From Spirometra erinaceieuropaei (Eukaryota; Platyhelminthes; Cestoda; Diphyllobothriidea; Diphyllobothriidae): a stretch of DNA of 64,000 nt. Location of the stretch: contig CACRXP010000006.1 of the NCBI GenBank assembly GCA_902702965.1, forward strand, positions 1,382,755-1,446,754, written 5' to 3'. The first letter of the stretch is position 1; each line of letters begins with the position of its first letter. Shown one piece after another: positions 9,336-20,563 of the stretch. The position numbers were made by a program, and so were the translations under genes. The notes below the pieces were generated by a model, which was given only the letters and a program-made list of their open reading frames with translations, was not told the DNA's origin and did not search any database.

Positions 9336-10498
9336 GATTGTCCAGCGCATCTGAAGGACGTCGCCACCACAGCTCAGAGGTGAAGCATTCAATCACGAAA
9401 GATGAAGGCAGGATCAATGATATGTTGCTGTCTGTCCTAGTATAACTATTACATGTAGTTCACAAGCAGTCAGCAATGGCTGTACGCGGTCCAATGCACA
9501 TATGTAGGTGATGCTATGCGTAAGGGATACCCTTCACATTTTTGAGGTCATGCCAACCTATCTGATGTCTCCTTTGGGCCTTTTACGGTGATTAAATTGC
9601 TGTCAACCAAGCACACCGATGGACTTAGTGGATACTCCTACACTGTCCGCCCACAACACCCCGTTCTGTGCAGTGGACGCAACCCACCAACCAAACTCGA
9701 GAGACGGATGAAACCAGACAAGGGCATCTGGCGTGCATTTGTTTCCACGCACGTCCTACCGAGAGACCCACTTGCAGTCCGGCCAGCTGCTCAGGCCAAT
9801 TCCGGTTATTTCCCACCAATCATGTTGGAATTTGGCCGCCGTCTGGAATGTCTTAGCAACCGCCCCCTGAGACACACACACACACTGTCTGCCCTCTCAC
9901 GAGAGAAGGGCTAGAAAATACATCGTAAACAAACGCCGACTCGCGCCAGCTACGCACCTAAACGTGAATGTTGGGCACGGTCAAAACACAGCAGACAGGA
10001 ACGGCCCGCATTCCCTCCCCCCACTCCCCAGCCAGAATGACTAATGCTCAGTCTGACAGCCCGGGATGTCTTCACTCGTCCAGAAAACGTGGAGCTCAGC
10101 CGTCCAAAATGCGGGGCAGCTCTGGTCGTCGGCAAACTGGTTTCACACAAGGTAGACATCGCGGATCTCAGTGAATCTCCGCTCTCAATACAAAGACAGT
10201 GGAATAAAGTGCCGACGAGGCGCCGGAGTTGCATTTACCGCCCATGGCGATATGAGGAGACGACTGTCCCCTCCCTAACAGGGAGTCAATGACAGCCTTA
10301 TAGGTCGGATGTGGTTTGGTAGCCCCACCTGAAGTAAGCAAACCCCAGTTACCTCTAATATGGGACCGGTGGTAATAGGGGTTTTTACAGGCGGAGCCGG
10401 AGAACGCACAGACGACGAGCTCAAGAAGTTGTGTGCAAAAGAAAAGCTATTTGGAGTGCGTGATTGTACTATAGATGGTTGAGAAATAATTGCGCTAA
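9336..10498. other. Unassigned DNA
   Basis: Several frames of 60-110 residues occur on both strands, but none shows a domain, signal peptide or codon pattern that supports coding. A C-rich patch lies near 10010-10030. Confidence 0.35.
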
Positions 10499-10557
10499 CC
10501 CTTAACCCCTAACCATGACCTCTAACCCTAGCCCCTAACCCTTAACCCTAACCCTAA
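10499..10557. repeat. Interstitial telomere-like tract
   Basis: This run of TAACCC, CTAACC and CCTAAC variants is consistent with a short, decayed (TTAGGG)n array read as CCCTAA on the plus strand. Confidence 0.75.
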
Positions 10558-10879
10558 AAGTATTGTGTCCATCAGGTGGAGCTATCAAACCACATCTTGC
10601 CGCCTTATAAGCATGGGTATCTCACCCCGCAGGGTGAAATTCAGCTCAAGATCAGAAACTACGCTCCCCAACAAAGTGCCATGACGACGTACAGGACAGT
10701 TGCCATGATAACCTGCATTTGTAGGGCTAGAATAAACCTGTCCCAACGATATTCACGTGGTTCTGCGTAAACCCGCTTATTCTCTCACCACTTATTTAGG
10801 TTATTTGCATTCTGATGACGGTGAATGAAGTTAGCTTTTAATTAAAATTTTTAAGTGATACTTTTAAAGTACACTTTAT
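10558..10879. other. Unassigned DNA
   Basis: No gene or repeat is recognised; the sequence becomes AT-rich towards the delta element. Confidence 0.35.
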
Positions 10880-10881
10880 TA

Positions 10882-12788
10882 CAGTGCGTTACCTAACTCA
10901 TGAAATGTGTCGAAATTTACGAATGATTGCAAATCACTTGCAAACCGACACCTTTTGATGAGTCCAATGTATATGCTAATTAAGTGCAAGTTTGAAAGAA
11001 TTAAAAACATAAAAGAAAGATTGAAGGCAGTGTTGCGTTGTTTAGAAATGCCGATTTGTTTAGAAAAGCGCAATATCCCAAAAACATCAGAAATGGCTCT
11101 AGTTTAGTAAACTTCGTTGTTAAATGTATAGAATGCATTCTCACACCAAAACGTAATAAATATGAATGGAGAAATAAAGTAACGTCTAATAATAGTGTTC
11201 CAGTGAAGTTTACATCTAAATAAAGTTTAATAATTAGTGTGATTTCATATACGACGGTTTGTCAACTGCCTAAATTCTGAGTGTATATTCCAAAAGAGTT
11301 TTCCGGGGTTTTGGGTTATCCTTGACGTTTTTGAGTTAAATGAGATGGGGTTCAACAAGGGAAACTGGATTTTGCTTGATTTCACTGATGAGGACGTCGT
11401 AGGAACAAAGTTTTCCTAAGGCGACATGCTATGAAGCCGGTCGTTGCCTAATAAATGTAAATAGAACTGACAGAAGTGATCGTAAACATACCATTTTATG
11501 TTTTTAGAGAGAACTTTTCTTCCGTCAAATTAATTTACACTTTTCGTTCGTTTTGGCTTACGCTGAGTTTCAGATCGGCCTCGAAGTGTTGCTGAATACT
11601 TCATGATTTTAAGTGTTTTCATCCGATCGTCCATAAAGACAGATTCTGGATTACCTGGTCTGTTGAGAACTTTAAAATAAGATAATCCTTGAAGGAATTC
11701 ACTGAATTAGTGAGTGTTCGGGCGCTCCTTTTCACGCAGACGGTCGTTTTGGTTACCTGTGAAGACTCATTCAAACACAAAACTTCATTTTCGAGATAAA
11801 TGGCCGTCTGCAATGAAAGTCAGCAACGAATATGCCTTCGATCAATAAGAAAACGTTCCCTAATAAGTTACCTTTTTAGGAAGTGCTTTATTACTGCACT
11901 CCGTTGACGGATCTCTATGTAGTTTGCATTTCTGCACGGTGAGGCCAAGTAAAAATTTGACACTTTGGCCGTTCCTCTCACGTTCCTAAACAATACTGTT
12001 TTTTCACCGTAAACTTGAGAGCACGCCCTCCTCTATACATCGAGGCCATTTTCACTGTTTTGCTCGCTTTTAGACTCCGTTCTTCGATTATGAATGCACG
12101 GCAGAGCGCCCATATAAATACTGATACTTTACTGAAACTATAAATTTTTTGCTTGTTCTATTTCTGTACATGGTATGCACAGAAACTAAACTACACGACA
12201 AGTGGTGTTTCATATGTTCAAAACTGGAAATGACCATTCCTTGGTGGTCATTTACGTGACATCAGGTAGAATTTTCCAAACTGCAAAACAATTTCAGCCC
12301 ACTTAAACGAGGGAATCCCTATTTGCGTTGTTACTGCACTTTAGGGCACCAAATCGCACATATCTGCTAGTTTGACATTTAGAAAGTAATGAAACCTCTG
12401 ATTTTCTTAAAATAACTTTTGTGTTAGCAGGTTGATCACTATGGTTAACATCGGACATAAAATAAATTTTCAAGTCCGGTTAAATCTGTTTCTTAAAACT
12501 CTCGCGGGTAAATTACTATCCTTTCAATGAAAAAGTTGCTCAGATGCGTAACCGGAGTCTAGGACATGTATTAGCATAGGAGATTGCATAAATATAACCC
12601 AGCGTTCATTTCTGCTAAAATTTACTGATATTTTACTTGATATAATTACCTAAACAAAATCTCTGTCCAAGAAAAGGCCATTTAATTGAAGGATGTGGAT
12701 GAGCGAACAAAATTCGCAACGTTAAAGAAGTCCAGAAATTCTCGCATTAGTTTCCGTTATCAGATTTCATGAGATAGGTCACGTACTG
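10882..12788 (+). mobile_element. Delta-family 1.9-kb TIR element
   Basis: The left flank is TA (10880-10881). The left end is CAGTGCGTTACCTAACTCAT and the right end is its approximate complement, finishing ATAGGTCACGTACTG. The right flank is CA, not TA. The whole 1907 bases match, in opposite orientation, an element at 60378-62282 and more weakly one at 36627-38454. No long ORF or transposase motif is present, so it is non-autonomous. Confidence 0.85.
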
Positions 12789-13559
12789 CACCTGCCTATC
12801 TACACTCCTTCCTGGCGGCGTAGTTGAGGATGAACAAACTGATCGCATTCGGTGACTTTCTGCGTCCGCGTATTCAAGGGCAACGCCGTATGGGAGGGGG
12901 TGCTAGATCACCCCATAGCTCATAGCTGCAGAGGCAACAGCATCCGTCTGCTGTAGGCATGCTCGGATCACGATCAGCAACACCTTTCGCCGACAGGACA
13001 CGGCTATAAGTACCCCCCCGCATTGCAAGTGACCTTGCACCATAGTCCAGGGGGGGGGGAGTTAGGATTATCGTCAAAACACGCAACTGGTACCCCTCTC
13101 CCTGGAGTTTGGCGCAGGGCCACCTGTAGTCCCGTCTTCCGAAAACAAAGACAACGTGGAAGCCAAGTCGTTCATAGGACGGGCAACTATTGGACTGCCT
13201 TCTTATCAGCAGGTCTGATCAGAGTGATGTTTAGGCACCAATAACTATTTATGGTGCTGAATCCAGGCGGCCCAGAGGTAAAAAAGCGTAAAGTGGACTA
13301 AATTCTGCAGTAGCGGGGCATGGTTGAAGATAGACTACATCTCAGCAATATAAACAACTTCAAAAATAATGTATTTCTTGGTACGGAGGAAGATGTTGAG
13401 GTCAGATAGAAAAAACCTACTCTTGTCGACTACGCCGAGCAGGGTTTGTCGACAGTAACTAGTGGACTCAGCAGTTCCCCTCTCCCTCCACGAAAAACAA
13501 CCCATCTAAGTCTCATGCGAAAAACAGGACCCGCTCAAACAAGGCTAAATTTAACTACG
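12789..13559. other. Unassigned DNA
   Basis: A run of ten or so G near 13050 and several short frames are present; nothing is recognised. Confidence 0.35.
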
Positions 13560-14035
13560 TGGTTATTTACCATACTGGCTGTACAGGTACTAACCAAAAG
13601 TCCAGACACGCGTTATTCACCGATCTTGTCCCGCTGACTGGGGCAGCCGCGAGGGGTTCGGCTCATCAATGAGTCCCCTTGTATTCTTCCTGCGTTTTCT
13701 GGTATATGAACCCCAGTTTCATCCTGCCTTGCTTAATTTTCGAGGAAATTAGTGTGCAAACTTGGGGTAGATTCTTAAGAACAGATTTTTTCATGCTCGG
13801 TCCAAAAGCTGATATGAATATTTGAGCTGAAACCCATCAGTCAGTACCTTTGCGGTTAGAATGCTAAATAATCGCGTAACTGTATACTACTGACTGCCTG
13901 TTGGAAGCTTGCAGATATTAAGCGGTTACTCCGCTCTAGGTGATGGATTTCAGCTCAAATATCGGACCCCGCCTGAGAAGGTGTGTTTCGAAGAATTTTT
14001 TCCAAGTTTGCACATTAATTCACTCGGAAATTAGA
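13560..14035. repeat. Foldback repeat element (copy 2)
   Basis: Bases 13565-13672 resemble 9080-9180 (ACCATACT, GTACAGG, then GCGAGGGGTTCGGCTCATCA). Next comes an inverted repeat with arms at about 13738-13876 and 13905-14033, whose landmarks are GAGGAAATTAGTGTGCAAACTT and ATATTTGAGCTGAAACCCATC with partners in reverse. A short relative of the second arm lies at about 32860-32990. Non-coding; mobility is inferred. Confidence 0.55.
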
Positions 14036-15350
14036 TAAGGCAAAGTCAAATTCTAAACCAAACGAAGCGAAGAATGCGGGGAATTCGAAATCACCAGTTT
14101 ACTCCCCGGACAGGATAAATCCAGAGACATATCGACCGCGGCCTCTTCCCAACGGGGGTGCGTCGCTAAGGTCGGACAGCAGATTCAGGAGTTCTGAGCC
14201 GGCCACTCGGACACGTCCTCAACCACCCATTTGAAACCCACCAGCAGTCCATCAGTAGACCTTCTACAACAACCCCAGACAGCAGAGACTTGAGATTTGT
14301 ATGCAGTGCAGGTTGACCATTGAGTATCCGAATCAAACGTTGCGCCACTAGCTGCGATGGCCAGTATTCACCGTCACGTGGAAGTGGCCTTCCACTGATC
14401 CGATTAAAGCAGGGAACAGGGTCTTTCTGGTTTACCTTGCAACTCCCAATCTACTATAGGCGGTCGCACAGTTACAATCAATAACTAATGTTGGGAAATA
14501 CCGTCCAAGGGATTTAACGGCCGCCATCTACCGACCGGTATGAAGGCCAAAACCTCCACATGAGCCGTAAGGGCTAGAGTGAAAAGAGTGTCCGCCCTCC
14601 TGCCATTAAGAACGGAGCATCACGTCAGTTGGTGGGCTACAGAAACCCATTTACGTGTGCCACCCTCGGCCGGCGCACAAATGCATGCATAAGCGTTTAA
14701 TTTCAAACATGCTTCCTACTTGCGTGAGAGGTGCGTGCTTTGGACAGGGATGCGGAGCTGATTTACATGTGGTTTGGGAACGTGTGGTCTAGTAAGTCTG
14801 ATGAAGTTAATGGGCTTGGTGTGTGGTGGTTTACTACATACTGGCATGGAGGCACATGTGACCAAGTACGTCCATGCGTTAACGGTATGTGTGCGCGGGC
14901 AGTTGGGGTGGGTGCGACAGGTACATGCTGGTGTTAATGAGGCTGGTTTGGTTACCCACCCTTGACGGCCTGGCAAATGCAGGGCCATAAGGCACCCTTC
15001 TGAGCCTAAAGGTCTGTAGGCGTCTACTAAACCAGGATCAGTAAACCATGGCCCTCGCAGCCTGGCATGCGCTACCGATAGATGCGACTGCGCTCCCACT
15101 GGGCGTACAGGCCGGGAGCATGACTGTCCAGTCAGCATCCTCCTCTTTCTGACCCCTGTTAGGCGTGTTGTTGTTATTGTTGTTGTTGTTGGTTAGGTCA
15201 TAGTCAATTGCTGCGTGGACCAGGAGGTGTGGGGTGAAGCATCAAAGTGCGGACTCGACCGCGTCATTCGCCTGCGCCCTCCCCAGGCTCCGGTCTTCTC
15301 GACTTTGTCTTAACACCAGACCCAGGTGGGAGGGGGAAGGGGAGAGTGCG
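14036..15350. other. Unassigned, partly GC-rich DNA
   Basis: The longest frame, 14716-15138 (-, 140 residues), is Pro/Cys/Thr-rich with no recognised domain and overlaps frames on the other strand, so coding is doubtful. A short (TTG) array lies at about 15168-15191. Confidence 0.35.
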
Positions 15351-15354
15351 GTAG

Positions 15355-16470
15355 ATTTTGAAGATGGAGACACGATCGCCGGGACAAAAGCTTTATTAGC
15401 CTGACGTTTCGGATTCTTACTCGAATCCATCATCAGAGACAAAAGAGCAGAAACGGGTGGTTGTTGCACAAGGGGCTGCGGTATTTATAGGATGCAGCAG
15501 CCATGCTACCGCATACCTATGAACTTTCACGGCTCCCCCCTTCATCCGGGATTGTCACACTTGGTGTGATCATTGCTTGATGGCCGACATTCGAGTCGAT
15601 AATTGCTGCAATTTCATCACGTGCGTTGGATGTTGGCGTGATGATTGCTCGACCATCTGACACGTTGACCCGGGTGTTGGGAAGAGTGTTCACCAGTGCG
15701 CTCCCCGCGTGGCCAATTACTCCGCCTAGACGAAGTCTCAGCACGCTGTATTGAATGGGAAGATCGTTGCACTTGTTGATGGACTGGGGGCCAGTAAACC
15801 ATGATTCCAGTAGCTCCCGGCTCACTCGGTTGTCACCTCTTGCGAGAATTTCGGCCTCATCGAAATAGAATGTGTGGCCGGATCTCGTCGAATGAGCCGC
15901 AACTTCAGAGCTGGCGTCATTTCTGCGCACCGCTGCCGCGTGTTCGGCCATTCTCGTTCGGAGCTGTCTTCCGGTTTCTCCGACGTAGTTGCTTTGTCCG
16001 CACCTGCACCAGATCCGATAAACGACTCCAGACGTTTCTAGCCGTGGCAGTGGGTCTTTCGGTTTCATGATCAGACGCCTGATGGTTGCCTCCGGTCTGT
16101 GTGCCACTCCAACCCCAAGTGGTGCGAGAAGGCGGTCGACAGCTTCCGAAACGTTCTTGACATACGGAAGTGCCCGCCAAGACTTGGTGTCCGTGCGGTT
16201 AGGCCTTTCGTCCCTTTTGCGTATGCACCGGTCGACGAAGTTGCGCGGGTAGCCATTGGCTTTGAAGACCCGTCGGAGGTATTGTAGTTCAGCAATTTTG
16301 TCTTCCGGCTCACTGCAGTGCGTTTCGACACGCCGATAGAGCGTCCTTACACAACTGCGTTTGTGGCTGATTGGGTGGTTACTGTTGAAGTTCAGTACTT
16401 GCATCGTATTTGTCGCCTTCCTGAACACTTTGGTCTTTAGTCCACCACAATCCTTGCGGCATACGAGGAC
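15355..16470 (-). mobile_element. Penelope-like retroelement, 5'-truncated (PLE-2)
   Basis: This copy retains the very end of RT, the linker, GIY-YIG, the C-terminal tail and a 3' terminal repeat with a hammerhead-like motif. Its 5' end, at about 16470, joins head-to-head with an inverted copy of its own 3' end (16471-16735). PLE copies with inverted terminal repeats are known, and this fits that pattern. It is the best preserved PLE in the window. Confidence 0.9.
15399..15440 (-). ncRNA. Hammerhead ribozyme-like motif of PLE-2
   Basis: The minus strand carries stem I GUCU (15440-15437), core CUGAUGA (15436-15430), one spacer U, a 6-bp stem II with one mismatch (GGAUUC, then AGAAUCC in this copy), and GAAACGUC (15410-15403). 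AGGC (15402-15399) can pair with GUCU. Helix III is the palindrome ACGU, pointing to a dimeric type I hammerhead. The predicted cleavage follows the C of GUC. It sits in the 3' terminal repeat, as in known PLE hammerheads. Confidence 0.65.
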
Positions 16471-16479
16471 ATCCATCAA
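15517..16479 (-). CDS. PLE-2 truncated RT/GIY-YIG polyprotein
   Basis: This 320-residue open frame starts inside the RT (DVLVCRK, the conserved FLDVL region). A GGLKTKVFRK stretch, an NHPISHK thumb-like motif and NGYPRNFV at about 75-82 follow. ALPYVKNVSEAV lies at about 103-114. The GIY-YIG domain covers about 150-240: VVYRI, NYVGETGRQLRTR, EH, and the conserved Glu in RELLESWF. The catalytic Tyr, Arg and Glu appear intact. All RT catalytic motifs are lost through 5' truncation, so it could at most encode an orphan endonuclease; expression is not supported. The last residues before the stop repeat in the opposed fragment. Its Met is fortuitous. Confidence 0.85.
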   Translation of the reverse strand: MMDVLVCRKDCGGLKTKVFRKATNTMQVLNFNSNHPISHKRSCVRTLYRRVETHCSEPEDKIAELQYLRRVFKANGYPRNFVDRCIRKRDERPNRTDTKSWRALPYVKNVSEAVDRLLAPLGVGVAHRPEATIRRLIMKPKDPLPRLETSGVVYRIWCRCGQSNYVGETGRQLRTRMAEHAAAVRRNDASSEVAAHSTRSGHTFYFDEAEILARGDNRVSRELLESWFTGPQSINKCNDLPIQYSVLRLRLGGVIGHAGSALVNTLPNTRVNVSDGRAIITPTSNARDEIAAIIDSNVGHQAMITPSVTIPDEGGSRESS

Positions 16480-16735
16480 GCAATGATCACACCAAGTGTG
16501 ACAATCCCGGATGAAGGGGGAAGCCGTGAACGTTCATAGGTATGCGGTAGCATGGCTGCTGCATCCTATAAATACCGCAGCCCCTTGTGCAACAACCACC
16601 CGTTTCTGCTCTTTTGTCTCTGATGATGGATTCGAGTAGGAATCCGAAACGTCAGGCTAATAAAGTTCTTGTCCCGGCGATCGTGTCTCCTTCTTCAAGA
16701 CTACTTCCTGGGACTCGGCTCTTCGCTTCTATTGG
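16471..16735 (+). repeat. Inverted terminal-repeat copy of PLE-2
   Basis: This segment is the plus-strand copy of the PLE-2 end: the final codons of the polyprotein (GHQAMITPS-type reading), then the TATGCGGTAGCATGGCTGCT block, then a hammerhead-like motif and the downstream GGCGATCGTGTCTCC block. It matches the reverse complement of about 15360-15590 with few differences, so the two ends are young or have been homogenised. The tail CTTCGCTTCTATTGGC is also found beside the PLE-3 junction. Confidence 0.85.
16616..16657 (+). ncRNA. Hammerhead ribozyme-like motif, opposed copy
   Basis: Stem I GUCU lies at 16616-16619, core CUGAUGA at 16620-16626, and spacer U at 16627. Stem II is GGAUUC (16628-16633) with GAAUCC (16640-16645), a perfect 6 bp. 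GAAA lies at 16646-16649. The ACGU palindrome ends at 16652, followed by C17 at 16653 and the 3' strand of stem I, AGGC, at 16654-16657. This is the cleanest hammerhead-like motif in the window. Confidence 0.7.
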
Positions 16736-16860
16736 CAGTGCGGTAGATGCCGAGCAAGTCTATGCCGACTATGAAATAAATCACGCGCAAGTCACCGTGC
16801 CTGCCTTCACCGCGCTGTGGGGCACACCGTGGACATCGTCAGACACGACGGTCGAGCTGT
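16736..16860 (+). repeat. 'R' repeat fragment next to the PLE terminal repeat
   Basis: The segment contains CGCGCAAGTCACCG and GGGGCACACCGTGGACATCGTC, related to the R block at about 2755-2810 and to the reverse complement of 56215-56280. Its position just past the hammerhead-bearing terminal repeat suggests it may belong to a PLE leader. Confidence 0.45.
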
Positions 16861-17720
16861 CTGTTTGCCAAGTTCAGGGCAATGGATTCGCAAGCGGCCG
16901 GCCAGACTACTGATTGCAGGAAGGGGGCGATCGCAATGAGAACAGGTTGAGATTGGGCCCACAAAATCGGTGGTGGTGGTGGTGATGGTTGTGGTGGTGG
17001 TGGTGGTGCTGGTGGTGGTGGTTTCTGAGATAGTCGGAGGTGCCGCGTTAGCAATATATTGGGTCCGAAGATGACGGACAGGACCGGTTCGTGCACGGAA
17101 TGTTCGTTGGCATGTAGAAATAGTCCACAACACTTCATAATTGTGAACCTCTCTTTTTTGCACTGACAGCGACCATGCATTTGACATCAAAGACTGCCGC
17201 TCTGGTCTTCATGGCGAATTTGCGGACCGGAAAATCCTGAGCTAGATTCTCCCAGGTCGCGGTTTTGATTTGAAAGTGCCTGAGGAAAGAACGCGGGGTA
17301 TTCTTCTGACGTTTTTTTTGTCCGCATTGTCGGCCAGCAGCTGTAGCGACGGCGCCATGAAGTAGTCGCTTGTGTAGGCACTCGTCACTCATTCCATTGT
17401 GTTTGTACTTGTCTCAGCATGACGTGCATACCGAGAATTCCAGTTTGCAAAAGGACTTCTGTGTCTGGGATCCTGCCCCGCCACCCTGACTTCCAACAAT
17501 AAAAACAACGACAACAACAACGCCGACACGAGCCTTTTTTAATCAGTTACGACTGCAGAATATTTCCTCAGACGCCTCCGCATCCACCTCAAAGCCAACA
17601 ACCAGAGTTCCTGAAATCATCATTCAGATCGTAATCATAGTCTCGTTAAAGCGGTTAGCGTTCATTTTGGCGAACGAAAATCCCAGGCAAATCCTTAGGC
17701 AAACAATTATTTTTAGACCA
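16861..17720. other. Unassigned DNA with a GGT tract
   Basis: A GGT-rich tract lies at 16969-17023, and a few CAA triplets at about 17504-17521. The frames over the GGT tract (poly-Thr or poly-Pro on the minus strand) are repeat artefacts. No gene is recognised. Confidence 0.4.
16969..17023 (+). repeat. (GGT)n imperfect microsatellite
   Basis: GGT triplets with a few GAT, TGT and GCT interruptions. Confidence 0.9.
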
Positions 17721-18656
17721 TAATAAATGTGCCGCCTCACGAAGTGTTGGCCGAAGTTTTGAGCTTTGTTTTTGAAACTAAAAAGATTACTTATTCAGGC
17801 ATGTAATAAAAGACACTATACGGCATAATCCCAAGATGTACCAGTCATACCAGGATGTCGGGCATTTTTCGGCCGTATGCAAAAGCTGCACTCTGCGAAA
17901 CTGACTAGCCGAGTAGTATAAATTTTCCTCATTGATTTTCGATGCCCTCATTAGTACAAATCTAGTTTATAAAGAAGCAAGCATAAAAATAATTTCCCCG
18001 TCTACTCATTTTGCAGCAAATCACGCCCATTTCAATTTTCTTGCTTGAATAAACGGAGCCTTTCGGTTTTAAAGAACCATTATAGCTCCCGAATGATTTT
18101 GAACCCGACCCGTATTCATACTTGCATTTAGGGTTTTCAAACTACAAGCTGTGTACTTTACGTGTAAGGAAAAATCATAAACTTCCATAAGCTATTGAAA
18201 ACGTCATATAGGGTTCATAAAACTAAGCAACGGATGCGGATCATGTTTTATACTTTATAGGCACCACCGATAAGCGGAGAGGTGTGATCGTCTATGAATG
18301 GACATTTCAACGTTTTAAAAAATCACATAACCAGACATTTTAAAACCAGAAAATAACTTTTCTCAAAGCGCAAAATTTAAAGAAGACGTAGTTTGTCTCA
18401 AAATGGATACATGGAAGAATATTTTTGAGCATGCCTTTAATAACGGAATTTGAATTTATAAGAACATCGAAAATCACCTGAAAAATTACACTATTTAGGT
18501 AGCCATTTTTGCAGAGTGTAGCTTTTGCAGACGATCTTAAAGATGCTGGTTCAAAAACCGGCATTATGTCGTGAATGATATCTCTTGAGAGGATGCTGTG
18601 TAGTATTTATTATTACCACCGTGCAAAGCATTGTTCATGAGATACCACATCAACTG
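17721..18656 (+). mobile_element. Gamma-family long-TIR element (decayed)
   Basis: The left end (ATAAATGTGCCGCCTCACGA) and right end (TTCATGAGATACCACATCAACTG) are weakly inverted. Internally, arms such as TGATTTTCGATG and GCAGAGTGTAGCTTTTGCAG pair with upstream partners. The length, about 936 bases, is close to the other gamma copy at 47543-48470. The termini are eroded and flanks are uncertain. No transposase is present. Confidence 0.6.
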
Positions 18657-20186
18657 TGGTCTCACTTCCCCTTTAAGGGTCCCCATGAAGCGCCATTTTT
18701 CATAAGTCCCCTTTCTGAAGCACTGAAAAGCAATCGAATCATAACACCTAGGTGGACGAAGCTAAGAATTTCGTGAGGTTAATAAAAGGAAAAATGTGAA
18801 ATCTCTGAAAGAAACTGATTAGCGCACCGAGGCTTTCATCTGCTTAATCAGGTGTTAACTGCCAAACTTCTCAAAGCGCAACATTCGGACACAAGTTCAA
18901 CTGTCCTGACAAGGCTGTCGGATTTACGTCGATGGTATTTGTCCCCTCTGCCTGAACTGTTTTAGACCGTCTGATTGGTGCACGAACGTTGGCAGTTAGC
19001 TTGCACGAAATCTATCGCTATGCCAGAGGAAAGTGATTGAGCCTCTGGCGCGGCAAACCAGTCTACTGTCTTGTTTGCTGTTCCCTTGGGCGCGATGGCT
19101 AATCTCTGTGAGTCCATCGGGTTCACTTTGAGTTGATCATCTTGTAGGCAAAGCCGCGTGACCTGTTAGATCAGAAGAAGGACAGTCTGTCGGTTGAGTT
19201 ACTTGGCATCTGAACCACGTCCCCTACTGTGACACGATCGATCTTCCAGCTGCATTGATCTAGGATGATTATTCATTCAAAGTAAAAGGTATGACCGGAC
19301 TCCCACTGTTTACCGCGAATCCATGGTTGGGATCCGGTTTTTGTTTTGACAGTAGGTGCATGTTTTTGCCCATTTTCTCGGAGCCAACAACTGCCACTAT
19401 TTCAGGAGACGCAGTGGATCCCGTTGTTGCGCCACAAGATGCTAAGAAGGCTGCTGGCATCATTTTCGATAAATCCGTAGGGCAAAAAATATTTTTAGAG
19501 ATTTGTTTGTATATGACCTCCCTTGTTGTTCAGATAAAAGCAACTGGTCGGCGCAGTTCAGCAACACGTTGATGAAGTGGGTTGGTTGCTTCATGCCTGC
19601 GACGCAGATTAATCAGGTCGCAGAATTGTCCCACTTTGTGGTTGATCCTCGTGTCACGTTAGCATTCTTAGTTTGATCCAAAGCCTTCGGTGAGAAAGTA
19701 AAAGGAGCACCCCAGGATCGAGCCTGCGTAAAAATGCAGACGCCGCCCCTTGGTTAGGAGGAGAGGAGATTTTTCTGTCTGCCCTCTGTAAAAAGACCCA
19801 GCAACCGAAGGTTGGAGGATGGAGACTGCCTTTCAGCTTATCGAGATAGAATGTCCGGACACCAAGCGAGTTGGCGCAAACCCAGATTTTATCAGTGCAC
19901 TCTCTCCATAAATCTCAAGTCAAATAATCTGGGTTTGGCTTATGTTCATCACCAGCACTATTGTGTTTGTAAGCAGTTCCTTCTGCTACTAAGAAGTTCC
20001 GTCAAAAGTAGACATGGGTCAAAATCATGAAGTAGGTAAAGGGCTTATTGAAAAGTAGATCTAACCTCACTACAACACCTGCCCTCGTGAGTTGATTTCC
20101 AATTGTGTAAACTTTTCAGAAGTTTAGAGGGTCAAGCTGACGCTTCCGCTACCTTTACCACTGCCAACACCAATACCCTTACTGCG
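18657..20186. other. Unassigned DNA
   Basis: Frames at 19291-19572 and 19812-20030 are short and show no domain. No repeat copy is recognised. Confidence 0.35.
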
Positions 20187-20189
20187 ACG

Positions 20190-20409
20190 ACCAATATAAC
20201 ATTGTATATTCCCGATCGAAAACCGACAAGACAACGGGCTCGTGGCCCGGTGAGTAGAGGCGTTGACTTCTAAACCAACAGGTCGCGAGTTCGAGGCTAG
20301 GATGGTCCACACCTCGGGCTTGGGTATGGCTGGCTGACGACGGCTAATAAGCCAGAAATGGCCATTCCAGTCTCCCTTGTCTTTGTCGGTAATACTATTC
20401 TGCCAATAT
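20190..20409 (+). repeat. tRNA-derived SINE (copy 2, 3'-truncated)
   Basis: The tRNA-like head lies at about 20231-20310 (GTGGCCCGGTGAG, then ACTTCTAAACCAACAGGTCGC and GAGTTCGAGG). The tail continues GACGACGGCTAATAAGCCAG to the TTTGTCGGTAAT block and stops at about 20409, directly where the ACT triplet tract begins. The 3' GCGCCGC/GGGCTC half present in other copies is absent. Confidence 0.75.
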
Positions 20410-20469
20410 TATTCCCACTACTGCAACAACCACTACCATCACAGCCACCATTACCACTGCTGCCACTGT

Positions 20470-20563
<94 letters not shown>

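Noticed and set aside
14716..15138. 140-residue minus-strand ORF as a gene
   Set aside because: Pro/Thr/Cys-rich without domain; frames are open on both strands in this GC-rich patch.
15801..16287. Plus-strand ORFs over the PLE-2 coding region
   Set aside because: They are antisense shadows of the GIY-YIG/linker coding sequence.
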